A DNA stretch of 64,000 nucleotides from Psychrobacter sp. I-STPA10 (GTDB taxonomy: Bacteria > Pseudomonadota > Gammaproteobacteria > Pseudomonadales > Moraxellaceae): contig NZ_VFYU01000018.1 in assembly GCF_021012795.1 (NCBI RefSeq), forward strand, positions 124,001 to 188,000, written 5' to 3'. A program made the translations under genes and the position numbers. Below the pieces are notes generated by a model that ran no database searches, was not told the DNA's origin, and saw only the letters and a program-made list of their open reading frames with translations. Shown here piece after piece: positions 9,109 to 19,568 of the stretch; positions within the stretch are counted from its first letter, which is position 1; each line of letters starts with the position of its first letter.

Positions 9109-11001
9109 GTGTCACAAGTGTCACAGGTTCTTACCTATCCAGTTGCAAAAGACGATGCCTATCGTATAAAAAAACTGCAAGAGTATCATGTGTTAAATCA
9201 TGAAAAAGAGCCTGCATTTCGGCGGATTAATGAGTTGGTACAATTCTTTTTTGAAGTACCTATTGTGACGATTAATTTTTTAGATGCGCATAAGCAGTTT
9301 TTGAAATCTCCTGTTGGTGTGGGAGATTTATGTTCAGTACCACGTAGTAGTGCCATTTGTAATTATACCATTCTCTCGGATGATATATTGGTGGTCAAAG
9401 ATTTGACTCAAGATGAGCGTTTTGCTGATTATCCGGTGGTTACTGAGCCACCTTATGTGCGCTTTTATGCCGGTGCACCGATTATTGTCAAAGAAAAAAA
9501 TGGGCAAAGTTATCGCTTGGGTACTTTATGTTTGCTGGATATCGTGCCACATGACACATTCAATAAAAAGCAGCAGCAACAGTTAGCTCAATTTGCGAGT
9601 ATGGCAGCAGATGCGCTGACGCTGAGAAAAAATCAGTTTATTGCACAGCGAGAGAATCACAAAAAATCAGAATTTCTTGCCAATATGAGTCATGAGATTC
9701 GTACACCGATGAATGGCATCATGGGTATGGTCGACTTGCTGCAAGAGACAAAACTAGATCATGAGCAAAAGCAGTATGTTGATAACATGCAGATAGCAAC
9801 ACAGCATCTTATGGCAATTGTGAATGATATTTTAGATTTGTCTAAGGTAGAGTCTGGACAAATTACCATGGATACCATCCCACTTAATTTGCATCAGTTA
9901 ATTCAAGAAGTGGGTATATTATTTCGCTCACGTGCGCAGCAAAAAAATATCTCATTAAATATCGCTTATGATGATGGCTTATCTGATTATGCCATTGGTG
10001 ATCCTGTTAGACTCAAGCAAATACTGTCTAACTTGGTGAGTAATGCAGTGAAATTTACTGCTGAAGGCGGTGAGGTAACATTACGTGTTTTGGCATGTAG
10101 CCATAAAAATTATAATTTGTTAGATAGCCATTATTATGGTGCGACTGATAAGTCAGGGATTAAAAATATCACTCATCTGGCAGACACCATCACAACCAAA
10201 TCTATCCCTCAAGATATGACAGTATGTATTCAGGTGATAGACAATGGTATTGGTATTGAAACAGACAGCTTAGAAGATATTTTTGATGCTTATAATCAAG
10301 CCAAAAAATCAACCTATCGTATTTATGGTGGTACAGGGTTGGGTCTATCAGTATGTAAGAAGTTTATTGATTGCATGCATGGCATAATTAGAGCAGATAG
10401 TAAGATAGGAGAAGGCACCGTATTTAGTATCTTTTTGCCACTATCGTTTATTCAAGAAGAGGATCATAAAAAGATATATTTTAATGATTATCATGAAGAT
10501 ATGAGAGATGCAGATACACTAGCAAGTATGGCTACTTTAGCTCAGTTTGAGGAGTCATTAAATGCATCCTTAACCCAACCACCTGCTGATAATGATGATA
10601 ATAAGGGCGTGCAATGTAGTGGTGAAGTATTGTTGGTTGAAGATGATACGGTCAGTGCTTTGGTGGCTAAAAAATCCTTAGAAAAAGGAGGCTACCATGT
10701 GACGTATGTTTCTAATGGACAAGATGCAGTCAATTTACTGAGTAATCCTGATTATGATTTTGATGTGGTGCTGATGGATCATCACATGCCGATTATGGAT
10801 GGTATAGAGGCAACCAAAAAACTACAAGCAATGTCTATCGATTTGCCACCTATTATTGCGCTGACAGCCAATGCGATGCAAGGTGAGCGTGATAAATATC
10901 TTGAAGCAGGTATGCAAGATTATTGCACCAAACCTTTTGTGCGTAACCAACTGAATCAATTGGTGAAATATTGGGTTAAAAATAAACGTGCCAATAGTTA
11001 A
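9109..11001 (+). CDS. Hybrid sensor histidine kinase (GAF - HisKA - HATPase - receiver)
   Basis: This 630-residue cytosolic signalling protein has no transmembrane segment. Residues about 20-175 form a GAF-type sensor domain. The phosphoacceptor His195 lies in [15 protein letters not shown]. The kinase core shows the N box (Asn308 and Asn312), DNGIGI at 378 and GGTGLGLS at 407. The C-terminal receiver has Glu511-Asp512-Asp513, phosphorylation site Asp557 (LMDHHMP), Thr586 and Lys608. Architecture and motifs fit the BarA/LuxQ-like hybrid kinases, but without an Hpt domain the phosphate must leave through another protein. The start is GTG, chosen for AAGGAG 8 bases upstream. No response regulator is adjacent, so it is an orphan and its signal is unknown. 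Confidence 0.93.
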   Translation: MSQVSQVLTYPVAKDDAYRIKKLQEYHVLNHEKEPAFRRINELVQFFFEVPIVTINFLDAHKQFLKSPVGVGDLCSVPRSSAICNYTILSDDILVVKDLTQDERFADYPVVTEPPYVRFYAGAPIIVKEKNGQSYRLGTLCLLDIVPHDTFNKKQQQQLAQFASMAADALTLRKNQFIAQRENHKKSEFLANMSHEIRTPMNGIMGMVDLLQETKLDHEQKQYVDNMQIATQHLMAIVNDILDLSKVESGQITMDTIPLNLHQLIQEVGILFRSRAQQKNISLNIAYDDGLSDYAIGDPVRLKQILSNLVSNAVKFTAEGGEVTLRVLACSHKNYNLLDSHYYGATDKSGIKNITHLADTITTKSIPQDMTVCIQVIDNGIGIETDSLEDIFDAYNQAKKSTYRIYGGTGLGLSVCKKFIDCMHGIIRADSKIGEGTVFSIFLPLSFIQEEDHKKIYFNDYHEDMRDADTLASMATLAQFEESLNASLTQPPADNDDNKGVQCSGEVLLVEDDTVSALVAKKSLEKGGYHVTYVSNGQDAVNLLSNPDYDFDVVLMDHHMPIMDGIEATKKLQAMSIDLPPIIALTANAMQGERDKYLEAGMQDYCTKPFVRNQLNQLVKYWVKNKRANS

Positions 11002-11147
11002 GTTAACAGCTGTATCATAAAATACCTAGTCACATCCTGATACTGGCTGGATACGGGATATCTTATACATTCACTGTGAATTGAGCTTACAGGGTATGCT
11101 ATGATGGTTCACTATTCATACAATTTAAGTAAACATGGGACATAAAA

Positions 11148-11822
11148 ATGAGTAATGAGACAACAAGCAATCAATTAGATGATAATGTCATTATTAATAA
11201 AGACGTGGACAATGTGAGTGCGGCGGTAAAAAAAGATCAACTACATCAACCGTTGGTTGCTGTGTATTGTGGTTCAAGACTTGGTAAAGATGGCGTATAT
11301 GAGCAAGCAGCAAAAGAGTTGGGAAGTGCGCTGGCAAAAAATGGACTGGGTTTGGTTTATGGAGGTGCTAGTATTGGGTTGATGGGTGCGGTTGCAGACA
11401 GTGTGATTGCAGGGGGTGCACAAGCGGTGGGAGTTATCCCAACATTTATGCTCGATCATGAAATTGCGCATAGTAATCTGACATTTTTACATTTGACCGA
11501 TACCATGCATACACGCAAAGCCATTATGGCAGAATATGCCGATGCATTTATTACTTTGCCCGGTGGACTGGGTACATTAGAAGAGATTATGGAAATTGCC
11601 ACTTGGCGGCAGTTATATCAACATGAAAAGCCGATGATTATCTTAAATATTAATGGCTATTATGACCGCTTAATTGAACATTTGAAGTTTACTGCTGAGC
11701 AAGGATTTATGAGAGCTGAGGATTTGACTCGCTTAATTGTATGTAATGACATTCAAGCAGCCATTGATGTCTTATCTGCGGTGGTCACTATAGAGCAAAG
11801 CGTTGATACGGATAAAATATAA
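11148..11822 (+). CDS. LOG family protein (nucleotide 5'-monophosphate phosphoribohydrolase)
   Basis: This 224-residue Rossmann-like protein carries the LOG signature PGGLGTLEE at residues 138-146 and the preceding Arg123-Lys124. YGGASIGLMG at about 71-80 forms the nucleotide loop. LOG proteins cleave the N-glycosidic bond of nucleoside monophosphates (AMP or cytokinin ribotides in characterised members). The bacterial substrate here cannot be told. Residues 1-34 are an Asn/Asp-rich extension absent from most homologues, so a later start is possible, but no better in-frame ATG with a ribosome-binding site is obvious. It converges with the FAD oxidoreductase gene, with only 5 bases between the two stops. 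Confidence 0.9.
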   Translation: MSNETTSNQLDDNVIINKDVDNVSAAVKKDQLHQPLVAVYCGSRLGKDGVYEQAAKELGSALAKNGLGLVYGGASIGLMGAVADSVIAGGAQAVGVIPTFMLDHEIAHSNLTFLHLTDTMHTRKAIMAEYADAFITLPGGLGTLEEIMEIATWRQLYQHEKPMIILNINGYYDRLIEHLKFTAEQGFMRAEDLTRLIVCNDIQAAIDVLSAVVTIEQSVDTDKI

Positions 11823-11827
11823 ATTAA

Positions 11828-13372
11828 TTAAATTGTTTCATCAGTTAAGTGGACAGCATTATTGACTTTTGCCATGGCAGGTGGGAATTGCCGTTGTATA
11901 CTCAGTGTTGTGGCAAGTTGCTCAATGTCTTGTATGCTGGCTTGCTGTAAATATTGCCATTGATGATGTTGCCGTAAGGTATCATCAAAGGTATCAGCAC
12001 AAATGAATCCCATTGCCAATAGTTCCTGCACCACTTCATCAGCAGCAAACAGTGCTGATGAAGCTTTGACATTTTCAGCACGTGCATAGTGCTGCTCACG
12101 ATATAGGCTCACATCGGCAACTCTCAAACTATCATCTTGCCCTGGAATTTGTTGTGCGCCATAGAGCGCATTTCTAGTTGGTATGGCATTGGCAAAAGCA
12201 GGGACAAACTGACTGACATAGTCGATGGCTTTTTGACTGCGTTGCTGCAATATTTTTGTATGCCAGCCATCGTTAATATATTTTAGATAGACAGGGTTTA
12301 GTTGAGGCTGCGCGCTGCTACTTTCTGTTTTTACCAGTCCATCAGCAAATAAAGTAATGTCTTTGCTCATGGCATGTATTTGATAGTAGCCGTTAGGATA
12401 GGGTGTTAACTGCGCCATAGCTTGCGCTGTACCGCGAACGCCATGAATGATAATTTCTGGCAATACGCCATTGTATTCACTAGCATTTTGTTGCCAATGT
12501 GCCACATAAGAGGCTTTAAACTCTAGCATACGTTCAGCACTGATACCGACCATATCATCTATCTGTCCCGTACGAAAGCCACACGCATTAATCAGATAAT
12601 CGACCGTGATTGATTGTGTTTGTGGCTGCACTGCTGCTTGCTTAGTATTGGGCGGAGGAGAATCTATGTGCGTTGTAGTGGTTAGATACTCTAGTGTCCA
12701 TTGAAGCGTATCGCCATAGCATGGTGTGACCTGCGTTACCTGCGTATTGGTGAGTATCTGGGCATTTGGATACTGTGCCAATGCCAACTGCGTACAAGCC
12801 GCGAGTCGAAAAATATTCCAACCATATTCTTGTACAGCAATCACTGGATATTTGAGTTGGTCTAAATCAAGCAATTTGGCGGCTGCAATCATCCATTGTT
12901 GCGTACAGCAAGGTTTATCTACTTTTGGTAGGCGGGCAAGTGCTTCAAGTTCCGTGCGCTCAAAGGTCTGAAAATAATTGTCTACCTCGCCCAGTACTTT
13001 GTTATTGTTATCTTGCTTGATGAGCTGAGCATAGGTGGCCGTTAATAACTGCAACCTTGGCAGTAAATCAAGTGGGCTGCCATGATCATGTTTGGGTATG
13101 GCGATCAGTGTCGGGCGTACATCGATGCTGCTAGGATATAAACGTATCATCTCAATGGCTTGTTTGAGCAGTGACACACAATCGCTATCAGGAATTTCTC
13201 GGTATAAGTTACCACCTGCATGTAGATGGCACATAGGAGGGCCATTTACCAGTGACTCTGTACGTTCAAATACGGTAGTTTGAATGCCTAAAGCGGCTAA
13301 GCGTATGGCAATGGTAGCTCCAGCAATGCCGCCACCGATAATGCCAACATGAAGTTTTGTTTGCCTAGTCAT
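11828..13372 (-). CDS. FAD-dependent oxidoreductase (DAO-like), substrate unknown
   Basis: This 514-residue flavoprotein begins with a dinucleotide-binding motif, GIIGGGIAGATIA (GxGxxG at residues 13-18), followed by the acidic end of strand 2 in VFERTE. A second conserved stretch, DYLINACGFRTGQI near residue 265, resembles the FAD-contacting motif of the D-amino acid oxidase-like superfamily. No signal peptide or membrane segment is visible. The substrate cannot be inferred and no neighbouring pathway genes help. The ribosome-binding site is weak. It is transcribed towards the LOG gene and ends 5 bases from it. Confidence 0.85.
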   Translation of the reverse strand: MTRQTKLHVGIIGGGIAGATIAIRLAALGIQTTVFERTESLVNGPPMCHLHAGGNLYREIPDSDCVSLLKQAIEMIRLYPSSIDVRPTLIAIPKHDHGSPLDLLPRLQLLTATYAQLIKQDNNNKVLGEVDNYFQTFERTELEALARLPKVDKPCCTQQWMIAAAKLLDLDQLKYPVIAVQEYGWNIFRLAACTQLALAQYPNAQILTNTQVTQVTPCYGDTLQWTLEYLTTTTHIDSPPPNTKQAAVQPQTQSITVDYLINACGFRTGQIDDMVGISAERMLEFKASYVAHWQQNASEYNGVLPEIIIHGVRGTAQAMAQLTPYPNGYYQIHAMSKDITLFADGLVKTESSSAQPQLNPVYLKYINDGWHTKILQQRSQKAIDYVSQFVPAFANAIPTRNALYGAQQIPGQDDSLRVADVSLYREQHYARAENVKASSALFAADEVVQELLAMGFICADTFDDTLRQHHQWQYLQQASIQDIEQLATTLSIQRQFPPAMAKVNNAVHLTDETI

Positions 13373-13903
13373 TAATGCTTACTCAGGTGGATTAAGATGC
13401 TATAGACAAAGAGCTATCAAACAGCTACGATGTTGTCCTCGTTTACTGTACAACCATACTAACAGCACTATTTGTTGTTTAGATTGGGTCGCCTTAATAT
13501 CTGTTTTACTACTCTTTGACTATGGTGGGTATTATTATCGGATAGTTCACCGCTGATAGTCAGTAAAATTTGTAACCATTGCTTACCATTATTATCTATA
13601 TTCAATTATTAACTACAATGTTAATATTCATGTTGACTGTTAGCTATGCATCGAGCAGGATATTTATGGTGCTGTCTTAAATCTGGTGGTACTGGCAATG
13701 ACAAACTTGCATCTGGCATAAAAAGTCGTTAAAATCGCTGTTTAATTTTCCCGCTAGGGAAGGCTAAGCTCGCAGATTGTTGGTGTTATATGCTGGAATA
13801 AGCCAGTGATATGATGGCTGATGGTTGTCATGCCCTTAGTGCCCTAGTTACGTGCAATGGCTATCTAATAGTGGTTGCATATCGGACATAGAGAGTAGTA
13901 ATT
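13373..13903. other. Gene-free stretch upstream of rpmE2 and the FAD oxidoreductase gene
   Basis: These 531 bases separate two divergent genes and should hold both promoters. I find no ORF, no RNA gene and no clear repeat. I looked for a Zur-type palindrome upstream of rpmE2 and saw no convincing one. Confidence 0.4.
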
Positions 13904-14179
13904 ATGCGTAAAGATATCCACCCTGAGTACCAAGAAGTTTTATTCCATGACACCAATGCTGACGTGTATTTTTTGACTCGCTCGACTGTAGCGACCAAGG
14001 CCACTCGTGAGTATGAAGGTAAAGAATATCCTTACTATCCACTTGATATCTCAAGTGCTTCACATCCTTTTTATACTGGCGAGCAGCGTAAAACTTCTAA
14101 CGAAGGTCGTGTTGCTAGCTTCAACAAACGTTTTGGTGCGTTTGCTGGTCGCAATAAGAAAAAAGGTGCTGACGAGTAA
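13904..14179 (+). CDS. rpmE2: 50S ribosomal protein L31 type B
   Basis: This 91-residue protein begins [20 protein letters not shown] and contains [13 protein letters not shown] and NKRFGAF, typical of type B L31. It has no cysteines, so it is the zinc-free paralogue that can replace the zinc-binding L31 on the ribosome. In many bacteria this form is controlled by Zur under zinc limitation, but I see no clear Zur box here. A GAG-containing weak ribosome-binding site precedes the ATG. It is a single-gene unit closed by a strong terminator at 14272-14305. Confidence 0.97.
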   Translation: MRKDIHPEYQEVLFHDTNADVYFLTRSTVATKATREYEGKEYPYYPLDISSASHPFYTGEQRKTSNEGRVASFNKRFGAFAGRNKKKGADE

Positions 14180-14271
14180 GCTGGTTGATGGTGCTATTGC
14201 TACCAGAGGTGATCAGCACAATATCATACAATCAAACACAGTTATGATATGAGTGAGCAACCTGTAAAATT

Positions 14272-14305
14272 AAAATCGCTGCCATTAAATGACAGCGATT
14301 TTTTT
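14272..14305 (+). terminator. Rho-independent terminator of rpmE2
   Basis: The stem AAATCGCTG pairs with CAGCGATTT around an 11-base loop and is followed directly by a run of T. It lies about 90 bases after the rpmE2 stop, with no gene between. The A tract at the 5' side could let it act on the opposite strand too, for the wax synthase gene ending at 14357. Confidence 0.88.
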
Positions 14306-14356
14306 ATGCAACTTTTTATACTGATACAATTCTGTATACAATATTTTTTATATAAC

Positions 14357-15745
14357 TTATTGTTCTCGTGCCCCCATTTGTATTTCATCGGCAATTTTTT
14401 CTAAAATACTCAATTCATTTGCCAGTAGTTTGAGTATGTTTTGTACATCAGGCAACACTTTACTACAAGCTGTAATACCAAACTCGATTTTATTCAGATA
14501 GCTGGATAAAGTAATATTCATGGCTTGCCCGTTGAGGACGATAGAGGCTGGGTATAATGCTTTTAATGGTGCACCATTCCAGTACAATCGTTTTTTAGAG
14601 CCTGGAACATTAGAGATAATAAGGTTGAATGCTTGTTTTTTTGGTAGGGCTCGTGTGAGTAAATTAAGCCCTTCCCATGCGTAGACAATGCCACTGTAGT
14701 TAATTACCTGAGCTTGATTCATGCGACCAAAACGGCGTTTGCCATCATTCATACTACGATGAATGGTTTTTAGACGTGTGACAGGGTCACTCAGATGCGT
14801 TCCTAAGTTTGCTAAAATAAAAGAGACTTGGTTGCCATGAATGCTGTCATCTTGACGTAATGAGATGGGGACAAAAGCGATTAGGGGTTTTTTGGGTAGT
14901 GCATCTAAGGACAGCAGATATTGACGCAAAGCCCCTGCGCAAACGGCTAAAACAGCATCATTCATACTCACTTTAAGAATTTTGGCAATCCGAAAAAAGC
15001 GTTTTAACTCATAAGATTCAGCAGCGATACGTCTTGAGCTGGATATGCGCTGATTTAAAATACAACTGGGTGCTTGGGTGGTGGTAACAAAGTCTGGTTT
15101 ATGACGCTCCACAAAACTACGCTTTAACTCTCGTGAGACAGGCGCAATTGTTCCTAACTGCTCTTTGATGATTTGAGTAACGGGTTTATTAATGGGCAGT
15201 AGGGCATCGACTTGATTACGATGTCGTGTCATCAGTGACCAAACGGGCAAGCTCATGACTTCATTGGGAGATTGTGATAAAGATTTTTGAATTAAGCGCA
15301 TGGCAGCGATGCCATCTACCAAAGAGTGATGAATTTTAAAGTAGAGGGCAAATCGCTCAGGTTGTCCTTCAGCTTCAGGCTCGATGCCTTCAATAATATG
15401 ACATTCCCATAAGGGTTTGGCTCGATCTAGCAGGCGGCCATGCTCTTGAGATAGATATACCAGTAACTCACGAATACGGGCAGGTTTGGGTAGGGCTAAA
15501 TGGCGAAAATGATGATCCACATCAAAGTCACTGTCTGTTTTCCAAAAAGCTAACTTATCTAATACTTGATTAAAAGGAAAAGTGGGGTTGACCTGTGAGT
15601 GGCGCATTTGCTTGACCAGTTGATATACAAAGTCTTTGCTTGCATTTTCTGGCAGTTCAAATAAAAATAAGCCACCGACGTGCATTGGTTGGCTGCGAGT
15701 CTCTAAAATCAAAAATAACTGATCAACAGCACTAAGTAAGCGCAT
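14357..15745 (-). CDS. Wax ester synthase / diacylglycerol acyltransferase (WS/DGAT)
   Basis: This 462-residue acyltransferase makes storage wax esters or triacylglycerol from acyl-CoA and a fatty alcohol or diacylglycerol. The catalytic HHxxxDG is at residues 139-145 (KIHHSLVDGIAAM). PLWECHIIEG at 111-120 and the later SNVPGSKKRLYWNGA and NGQAMNITLSSY segments are hallmarks of the AtfA family. MNDAVLAVCAGALRQYL is the conserved ND region. It is probably peripheral on the membrane or lipid bodies. The ATG at 15745 has AAGGAT 7 bases upstream. The family is common in Acinetobacter and Psychrobacter. No reductase for fatty alcohol supply is in this window. Confidence 0.95.
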   Translation of the reverse strand: MRLLSAVDQLFLILETRSQPMHVGGLFLFELPENASKDFVYQLVKQMRHSQVNPTFPFNQVLDKLAFWKTDSDFDVDHHFRHLALPKPARIRELLVYLSQEHGRLLDRAKPLWECHIIEGIEPEAEGQPERFALYFKIHHSLVDGIAAMRLIQKSLSQSPNEVMSLPVWSLMTRHRNQVDALLPINKPVTQIIKEQLGTIAPVSRELKRSFVERHKPDFVTTTQAPSCILNQRISSSRRIAAESYELKRFFRIAKILKVSMNDAVLAVCAGALRQYLLSLDALPKKPLIAFVPISLRQDDSIHGNQVSFILANLGTHLSDPVTRLKTIHRSMNDGKRRFGRMNQAQVINYSGIVYAWEGLNLLTRALPKKQAFNLIISNVPGSKKRLYWNGAPLKALYPASIVLNGQAMNITLSSYLNKIEFGITACSKVLPDVQNILKLLANELSILEKIADEIQMGAREQ

Positions 15746-15888
15746 GGAGTATCCTTAAGATAAAACAGTACCTCCCTGTATCCCCTCAGTATGACATTGA
15801 GTCAAAATCTCAATCACAGCGTTTTGACTTGAAGCTTGAAGATAGTAACAAGGGCAGTAAAATAATGTTGATTAATAATAGCCCAGCG

Positions 15889-15918
15889 CTTTAGACAATA
15901 CTTAAGTATTGTCTAAAG
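15889..15918. repeat. Perfect 30-base palindrome between thiG and the wax synthase gene
   Basis: Bases 15889-15918 read identically on both strands: a 15-base arm beginning CTTTAGACAATACTT and its exact complement. It lies 20 bases after the thiG stop. A hairpin at the end of the thiG transcript is likely, but no T run follows on either strand, so it is not a classic rho-independent terminator. It could be a transcript-stabilising hairpin or a protein-binding site. Confidence 0.6.
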
Positions 15919-15937
15919 TGTTTAATGGACGCTAAAC

Positions 15938-16759
15938 TTATTGGAAAAAGTAACCCGTTTGTGGCGAGCTGGCCGTTGCCATTTTACGCATTGGCATGCG
16001 TCCTGCCAAATACGCTTCTCGTCCTGCCCAAATGGCATGTTTCATCGCTGTTGCCATCATCACAGGATCACGTGCATAGGCGATGGCAGAGTTCATAAGT
16101 ACACCGTCACAACCAAGCTCCATCGCAATCGCAGCATCTGAGGCAGTACCCACACCCGCATCGACCAATACAGGTACGTTGGCATTTTCAATAATTAAGC
16201 TTAGGGTATGGCGATTTAGTAACCCTAGTCCCGAGCCAATCAAACTACCGAGTGGCATAATGGCAACACAGCCCATGTCTTCTAGTTCTTTGGCAACAAT
16301 AGGATCATCTGAGGTATATACCATGACCTCAAAACCATCAGCAATGAGCGTTTGTGCCGCTTGTAGGGTGGCAGTGACATTGGGATAAAGATTGTCTTTA
16401 TTACCAAGCACTTCAAGTTTGACCAAGTTATGCCCATCTAACAGCTCACGTGCCAACTGACACGTACGTACAGCACTGTCAGCATCAAAGCAGCCAGCTG
16501 TATTGGGCAAAATGGTATAATGCTTGGGTGAGATGACATCTAATAGGTTAGGCTCATCCGCATTTTGACCGATATTAGTACGGCGAATGGCAACAGTGAC
16601 AATTTGTGCAGCAGAGGCAACAATGGCTTGCTTGGTTTGTTGCAAATCTTTATATTTACCCGTACCCACAAGCAAACGGGATTCAAACGTGCGACTGCCT
16701 ATGGTTAAACTGTCATTAAGACATAAATCAGGTGTGATGTTTTTATTTTCTTCTGGCAT
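15938..16759 (-). CDS. thiG: Thiazole synthase ThiG
   Basis: ThiG forms the thiazole phosphate of thiamine from deoxyxylulose 5-phosphate, dehydroglycine and ThiS thiocarboxylate. The 273-residue protein has the family start [11 protein letters not shown], the Schiff-base lysine Lys114 in LVKLEVLGN, and [20 protein letters not shown] near the phosphate-binding C-terminal end. No thiS gene is adjacent, although in many relatives thiS precedes thiG. I also find no TPP riboswitch signature upstream. The ribosome-binding site is weak (CGGATC). It stands alone, oriented away from gspE. dxs, which makes its substrate, is at 26197 in the same window. Confidence 0.96.
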   Translation of the reverse strand: MPEENKNITPDLCLNDSLTIGSRTFESRLLVGTGKYKDLQQTKQAIVASAAQIVTVAIRRTNIGQNADEPNLLDVISPKHYTILPNTAGCFDADSAVRTCQLARELLDGHNLVKLEVLGNKDNLYPNVTATLQAAQTLIADGFEVMVYTSDDPIVAKELEDMGCVAIMPLGSLIGSGLGLLNRHTLSLIIENANVPVLVDAGVGTASDAAIAMELGCDGVLMNSAIAYARDPVMMATAMKHAIWAGREAYLAGRMPMRKMATASSPQTGYFFQ

Positions 16760-17041
16760 AGGGTGTGATCCGATTAACTTTATTTAGTATTTAGTTAGGA
16801 GGACAAACGTAGATTATAGCAAATCTGTACCTGCCACGGCAGTAAGTATTATGAATTGAGCACAACTATTTCTGTCAGTTTCACTTTGGGCCTTTAGATT
16901 AAAAAAAGATGGAACAAATTATGCGAATAAACAGCACAACCAAGCAGGGAGTATAGTATATTAAACCCAGTTCTCACTCAGCAGGATTTTGCTGAATAAT
17001 TGATATCACTCACACTTAATACTTAATAATGCGTGCTCACC

Positions 17042-18562
17042 ATGTCTTTTTTACCTTATAGCTTTGCAAAACGTCATCAAATTTTATTATTGCCATCTGT
17101 TGATAGCAGTATGCCGCCTAGTCTTATTTTGACTGAACAAACCCCACCTAGCGCAATTAATGAGGCCATTCGCTATGCGATGACTCAAGGACAGACACAA
17201 ACCCCTGAGTATCAGCGTATTGATGCAGAGGAGTTTGAAAAACATCTGTCAGCCGCTTATGCAGGTAATACTGGAGAGTCGCAACACATTGCCGCAGGGC
17301 TTGAAGACCATCCTGACTTGGTGAGCTTAGCAGACAGTGTGCCCGAAACCGAAGACTTGATGGATCAACAAGATGATGCTCCGATTATTCGTCTTATCAA
17401 TGCACTATTATCCGAAGCGATTCGATTAAATGCGTCTGATATTCATATTGAGACCTTTGAAAAACGTTTAGTAGTACGCTTTCGGGTGGATGGTGAGCTC
17501 AAAGAGATCGTCAGTCCAAAACGCCAACTCTCTCCCTTACTGGTTTCACGTATTAAAGTTATGGCAAAACTAGACATTGCCGAAAAACGTGTGCCGCAAG
17601 ATGGTCGTATTAGCTTACGTTTGGCAGGGCGGGAAGTGGATGTGCGTGTTTCTACACTGCCATCAAACTTTGGTGAACGGGTGGTAATGCGTCTACTCGA
17701 TAAACAGGCAGGCAGACTGAATATGACCTATCTGGGTTTATCGGATAAGGATTACCAACAACTAAAACATCTGATTCATCGCCCCCATGGCATTATCTTA
17801 GTAACAGGGCCAACGGGATCGGGTAAAACCACCACCTTGTATGCCGCCCTGACTGACTTAAACGATCAAACTCGTAATATCCTGACCGCAGAAGATCCGA
17901 TTGAATTTCAGCTTGATGGTATTGGGCAAACTCAAGTCAATAATAAAGTTGATATGACCTTTGCACGTAGTTTACGTGCCATGCTACGTCAAGATCCAGA
18001 TGTGGTGATGGTGGGGGAGATTCGAGACTTGGAAACAGCAGAAATAGCAGTACAAGCCTCATTAACGGGGCATTTGGTGTTATCCACTTTGCACACCAAT
18101 ACCGCCATTGGTGCTGTCACTCGTCTGCAAGACATGGGGGTTGAGCCATTTTTGTTATCATCTTCATTGATTGGCGTGGTAGCACAGCGTTTGGTACGTA
18201 CTTTGTGTCCCCATTGCCATACTTGGCAAGGTGCAGATGCGGTGCAGGCGCAATTATTTTCTGAGGTGGGCATTGATGTCAATGCAACTGTTAAGCTGCC
18301 AAAACCTGTGGGCTGTGACAAATGTAATCAATCAGGATTTAAGGGCAGAACGGCAATCTATGAAGTCGTGCCTGTCGATGATCACCTGCGTCAGTTAATT
18401 CATGGTAATACTGCTGAGCATGAGATGGAAGCCTATGCAAGGCAAAAAACACCGTCAATCCGTGCTGATGGACTCAATAAAGTATTGGCAGGTAAGACCA
18501 CATTAGAAGAAGTATTACGAGTTACCAAAGAGACAGTGGTTGAAAATACAATAGAGGTATAA
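17042..18562 (+). CDS. gspE: Type II secretion system ATPase GspE
   Basis: GspE is the cytoplasmic hexameric ATPase that powers assembly of the type II secretion pseudopilus. The protein starts [17 protein letters not shown], the LPYxFAKRH signature of GspE rather than PilB. It has the Walker A loop [12 protein letters not shown] about 257 residues in, the Asp box [10 protein letters not shown], Walker [13 protein letters not shown], and the zinc-binding CPHC plus CDKC pair near the C-terminus. The ATG at 17042 is used; a GTG three codons earlier is equally possible because neither has a good ribosome-binding site. gspF and gspG lie 19-21 kb away, so the system is dispersed. Confidence 0.94.
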   Translation: MSFLPYSFAKRHQILLLPSVDSSMPPSLILTEQTPPSAINEAIRYAMTQGQTQTPEYQRIDAEEFEKHLSAAYAGNTGESQHIAAGLEDHPDLVSLADSVPETEDLMDQQDDAPIIRLINALLSEAIRLNASDIHIETFEKRLVVRFRVDGELKEIVSPKRQLSPLLVSRIKVMAKLDIAEKRVPQDGRISLRLAGREVDVRVSTLPSNFGERVVMRLLDKQAGRLNMTYLGLSDKDYQQLKHLIHRPHGIILVTGPTGSGKTTTLYAALTDLNDQTRNILTAEDPIEFQLDGIGQTQVNNKVDMTFARSLRAMLRQDPDVVMVGEIRDLETAEIAVQASLTGHLVLSTLHTNTAIGAVTRLQDMGVEPFLLSSSLIGVVAQRLVRTLCPHCHTWQGADAVQAQLFSEVGIDVNATVKLPKPVGCDKCNQSGFKGRTAIYEVVPVDDHLRQLIHGNTAEHEMEAYARQKTPSIRADGLNKVLAGKTTLEEVLRVTKETVVENTIEV

Positions 18563-18739
18563 ATCGGCAAATCATAGTTTTGCCAGCATGCCATTTGTAT
18601 ATTTGATGATTACTAGTTGCTGGTTACTTTACAAAGCAAAGCTCTTTTGTTTTTAGCGACATATATTTATATTGCTATATTAATGTTATGACATATTTTG
18701 TTACAATATCTACAATGAAGATATAAAAAGGCAATTGGC

Positions 18740-19456
18740 ATGACATTGGAAAGTAGACACAACTCGACGCTAAAATCTCGCAGTGATAAAAGCAGTGACC
18801 ATATAAATACTTTGAGGATGACAGAGCGTCCTAAAACAGGGGCGCAAGCACTTGAATTATTAAAAGCAGGCAATGAGCGATACGTTAATAGTCTGGCAAA
18901 CGCTAATGCCAGCCCAATGATGCAAAAACGTCCTGAGCTGGTGCACGAGCAATATCCATTTGCCATCATACTGGGATGTTCAGATGCTCGAGTACCCGTT
19001 GAGATTGTGTTTGATCAAGGTTTGGGTGATTTGTTTGTCATTCGAGTGGCGGGCAATGTGGTTGCGCCTTCTCAGATAGGCTCGGTTGAATTTGCTGCTG
19101 AAAAATTTGGTACTCAGTTGGTGGTGGTGCTTGGTCACTCTCATTGTGGTGCAGTGACTGCTTGTGTTGAGACTTTGCTCAGCCCTGAGCAAAATTACTC
19201 ACCTAACTTACAGTCCATTGTTGATCGTATTAGACCCAGTGTGTATAACTTACATGAATTGGCTTCTGCCACCGGAGCAGAGGTAGATGAGGAGATTTTA
19301 ATTGACCGTTCTATACGTGCGAATGTGCGCATGTCAGTGAGTCAGTTAAAACATGGCTCACGTACACTAGAAGATATGGTTGATGCAGGTAGGTTATTGA
19401 TTGTTGGTGCAGAGTATGACTTAAAAACAGGAAAGGTATTATTTCTACCCACTTGA
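18740..19456 (+). CDS. Beta-class carbonic anhydrase
   Basis: This 238-residue zinc enzyme interconverts CO2 and bicarbonate in the cytosol. The zinc ligands are Cys80, His133 and Cys136, with the Asp82-Arg84 dyad (GCSDARVP and LGHSHCGAV). GDLFVIRVAGNVV is the conserved central strand. Residues 1-27 are a charged N-terminal extension. It supplies bicarbonate for carbamoyl phosphate, fatty acid and purine synthesis; CarAB, encoded in this window, is one user. It is a single-gene unit converging on the unknown gene at 19569. Confidence 0.95.
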   Translation: MTLESRHNSTLKSRSDKSSDHINTLRMTERPKTGAQALELLKAGNERYVNSLANANASPMMQKRPELVHEQYPFAIILGCSDARVPVEIVFDQGLGDLFVIRVAGNVVAPSQIGSVEFAAEKFGTQLVVVLGHSHCGAVTACVETLLSPEQNYSPNLQSIVDRIRPSVYNLHELASATGAEVDEEILIDRSIRANVRMSVSQLKHGSRTLEDMVDAGRLLIVGAEYDLKTGKVLFLPT

Positions 19457-19568
19457 TTGTTTTGTGGTAGTCCATCTTTTAAGGGTTTATAAATCAAATC
19501 CTGTTTTTATATTTTATAGATGACAACGTTGAAGAATAACAACGTTGAAATCGTTGATATTAATGAGA

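Noticed and set aside
16760-17032. Possible TPP riboswitch or thiS upstream of thiG
   Set aside because: No thi-box core (CTGAGA-type and GAACCTGA-type segments) and no Gly-Gly-ending small frame are present.
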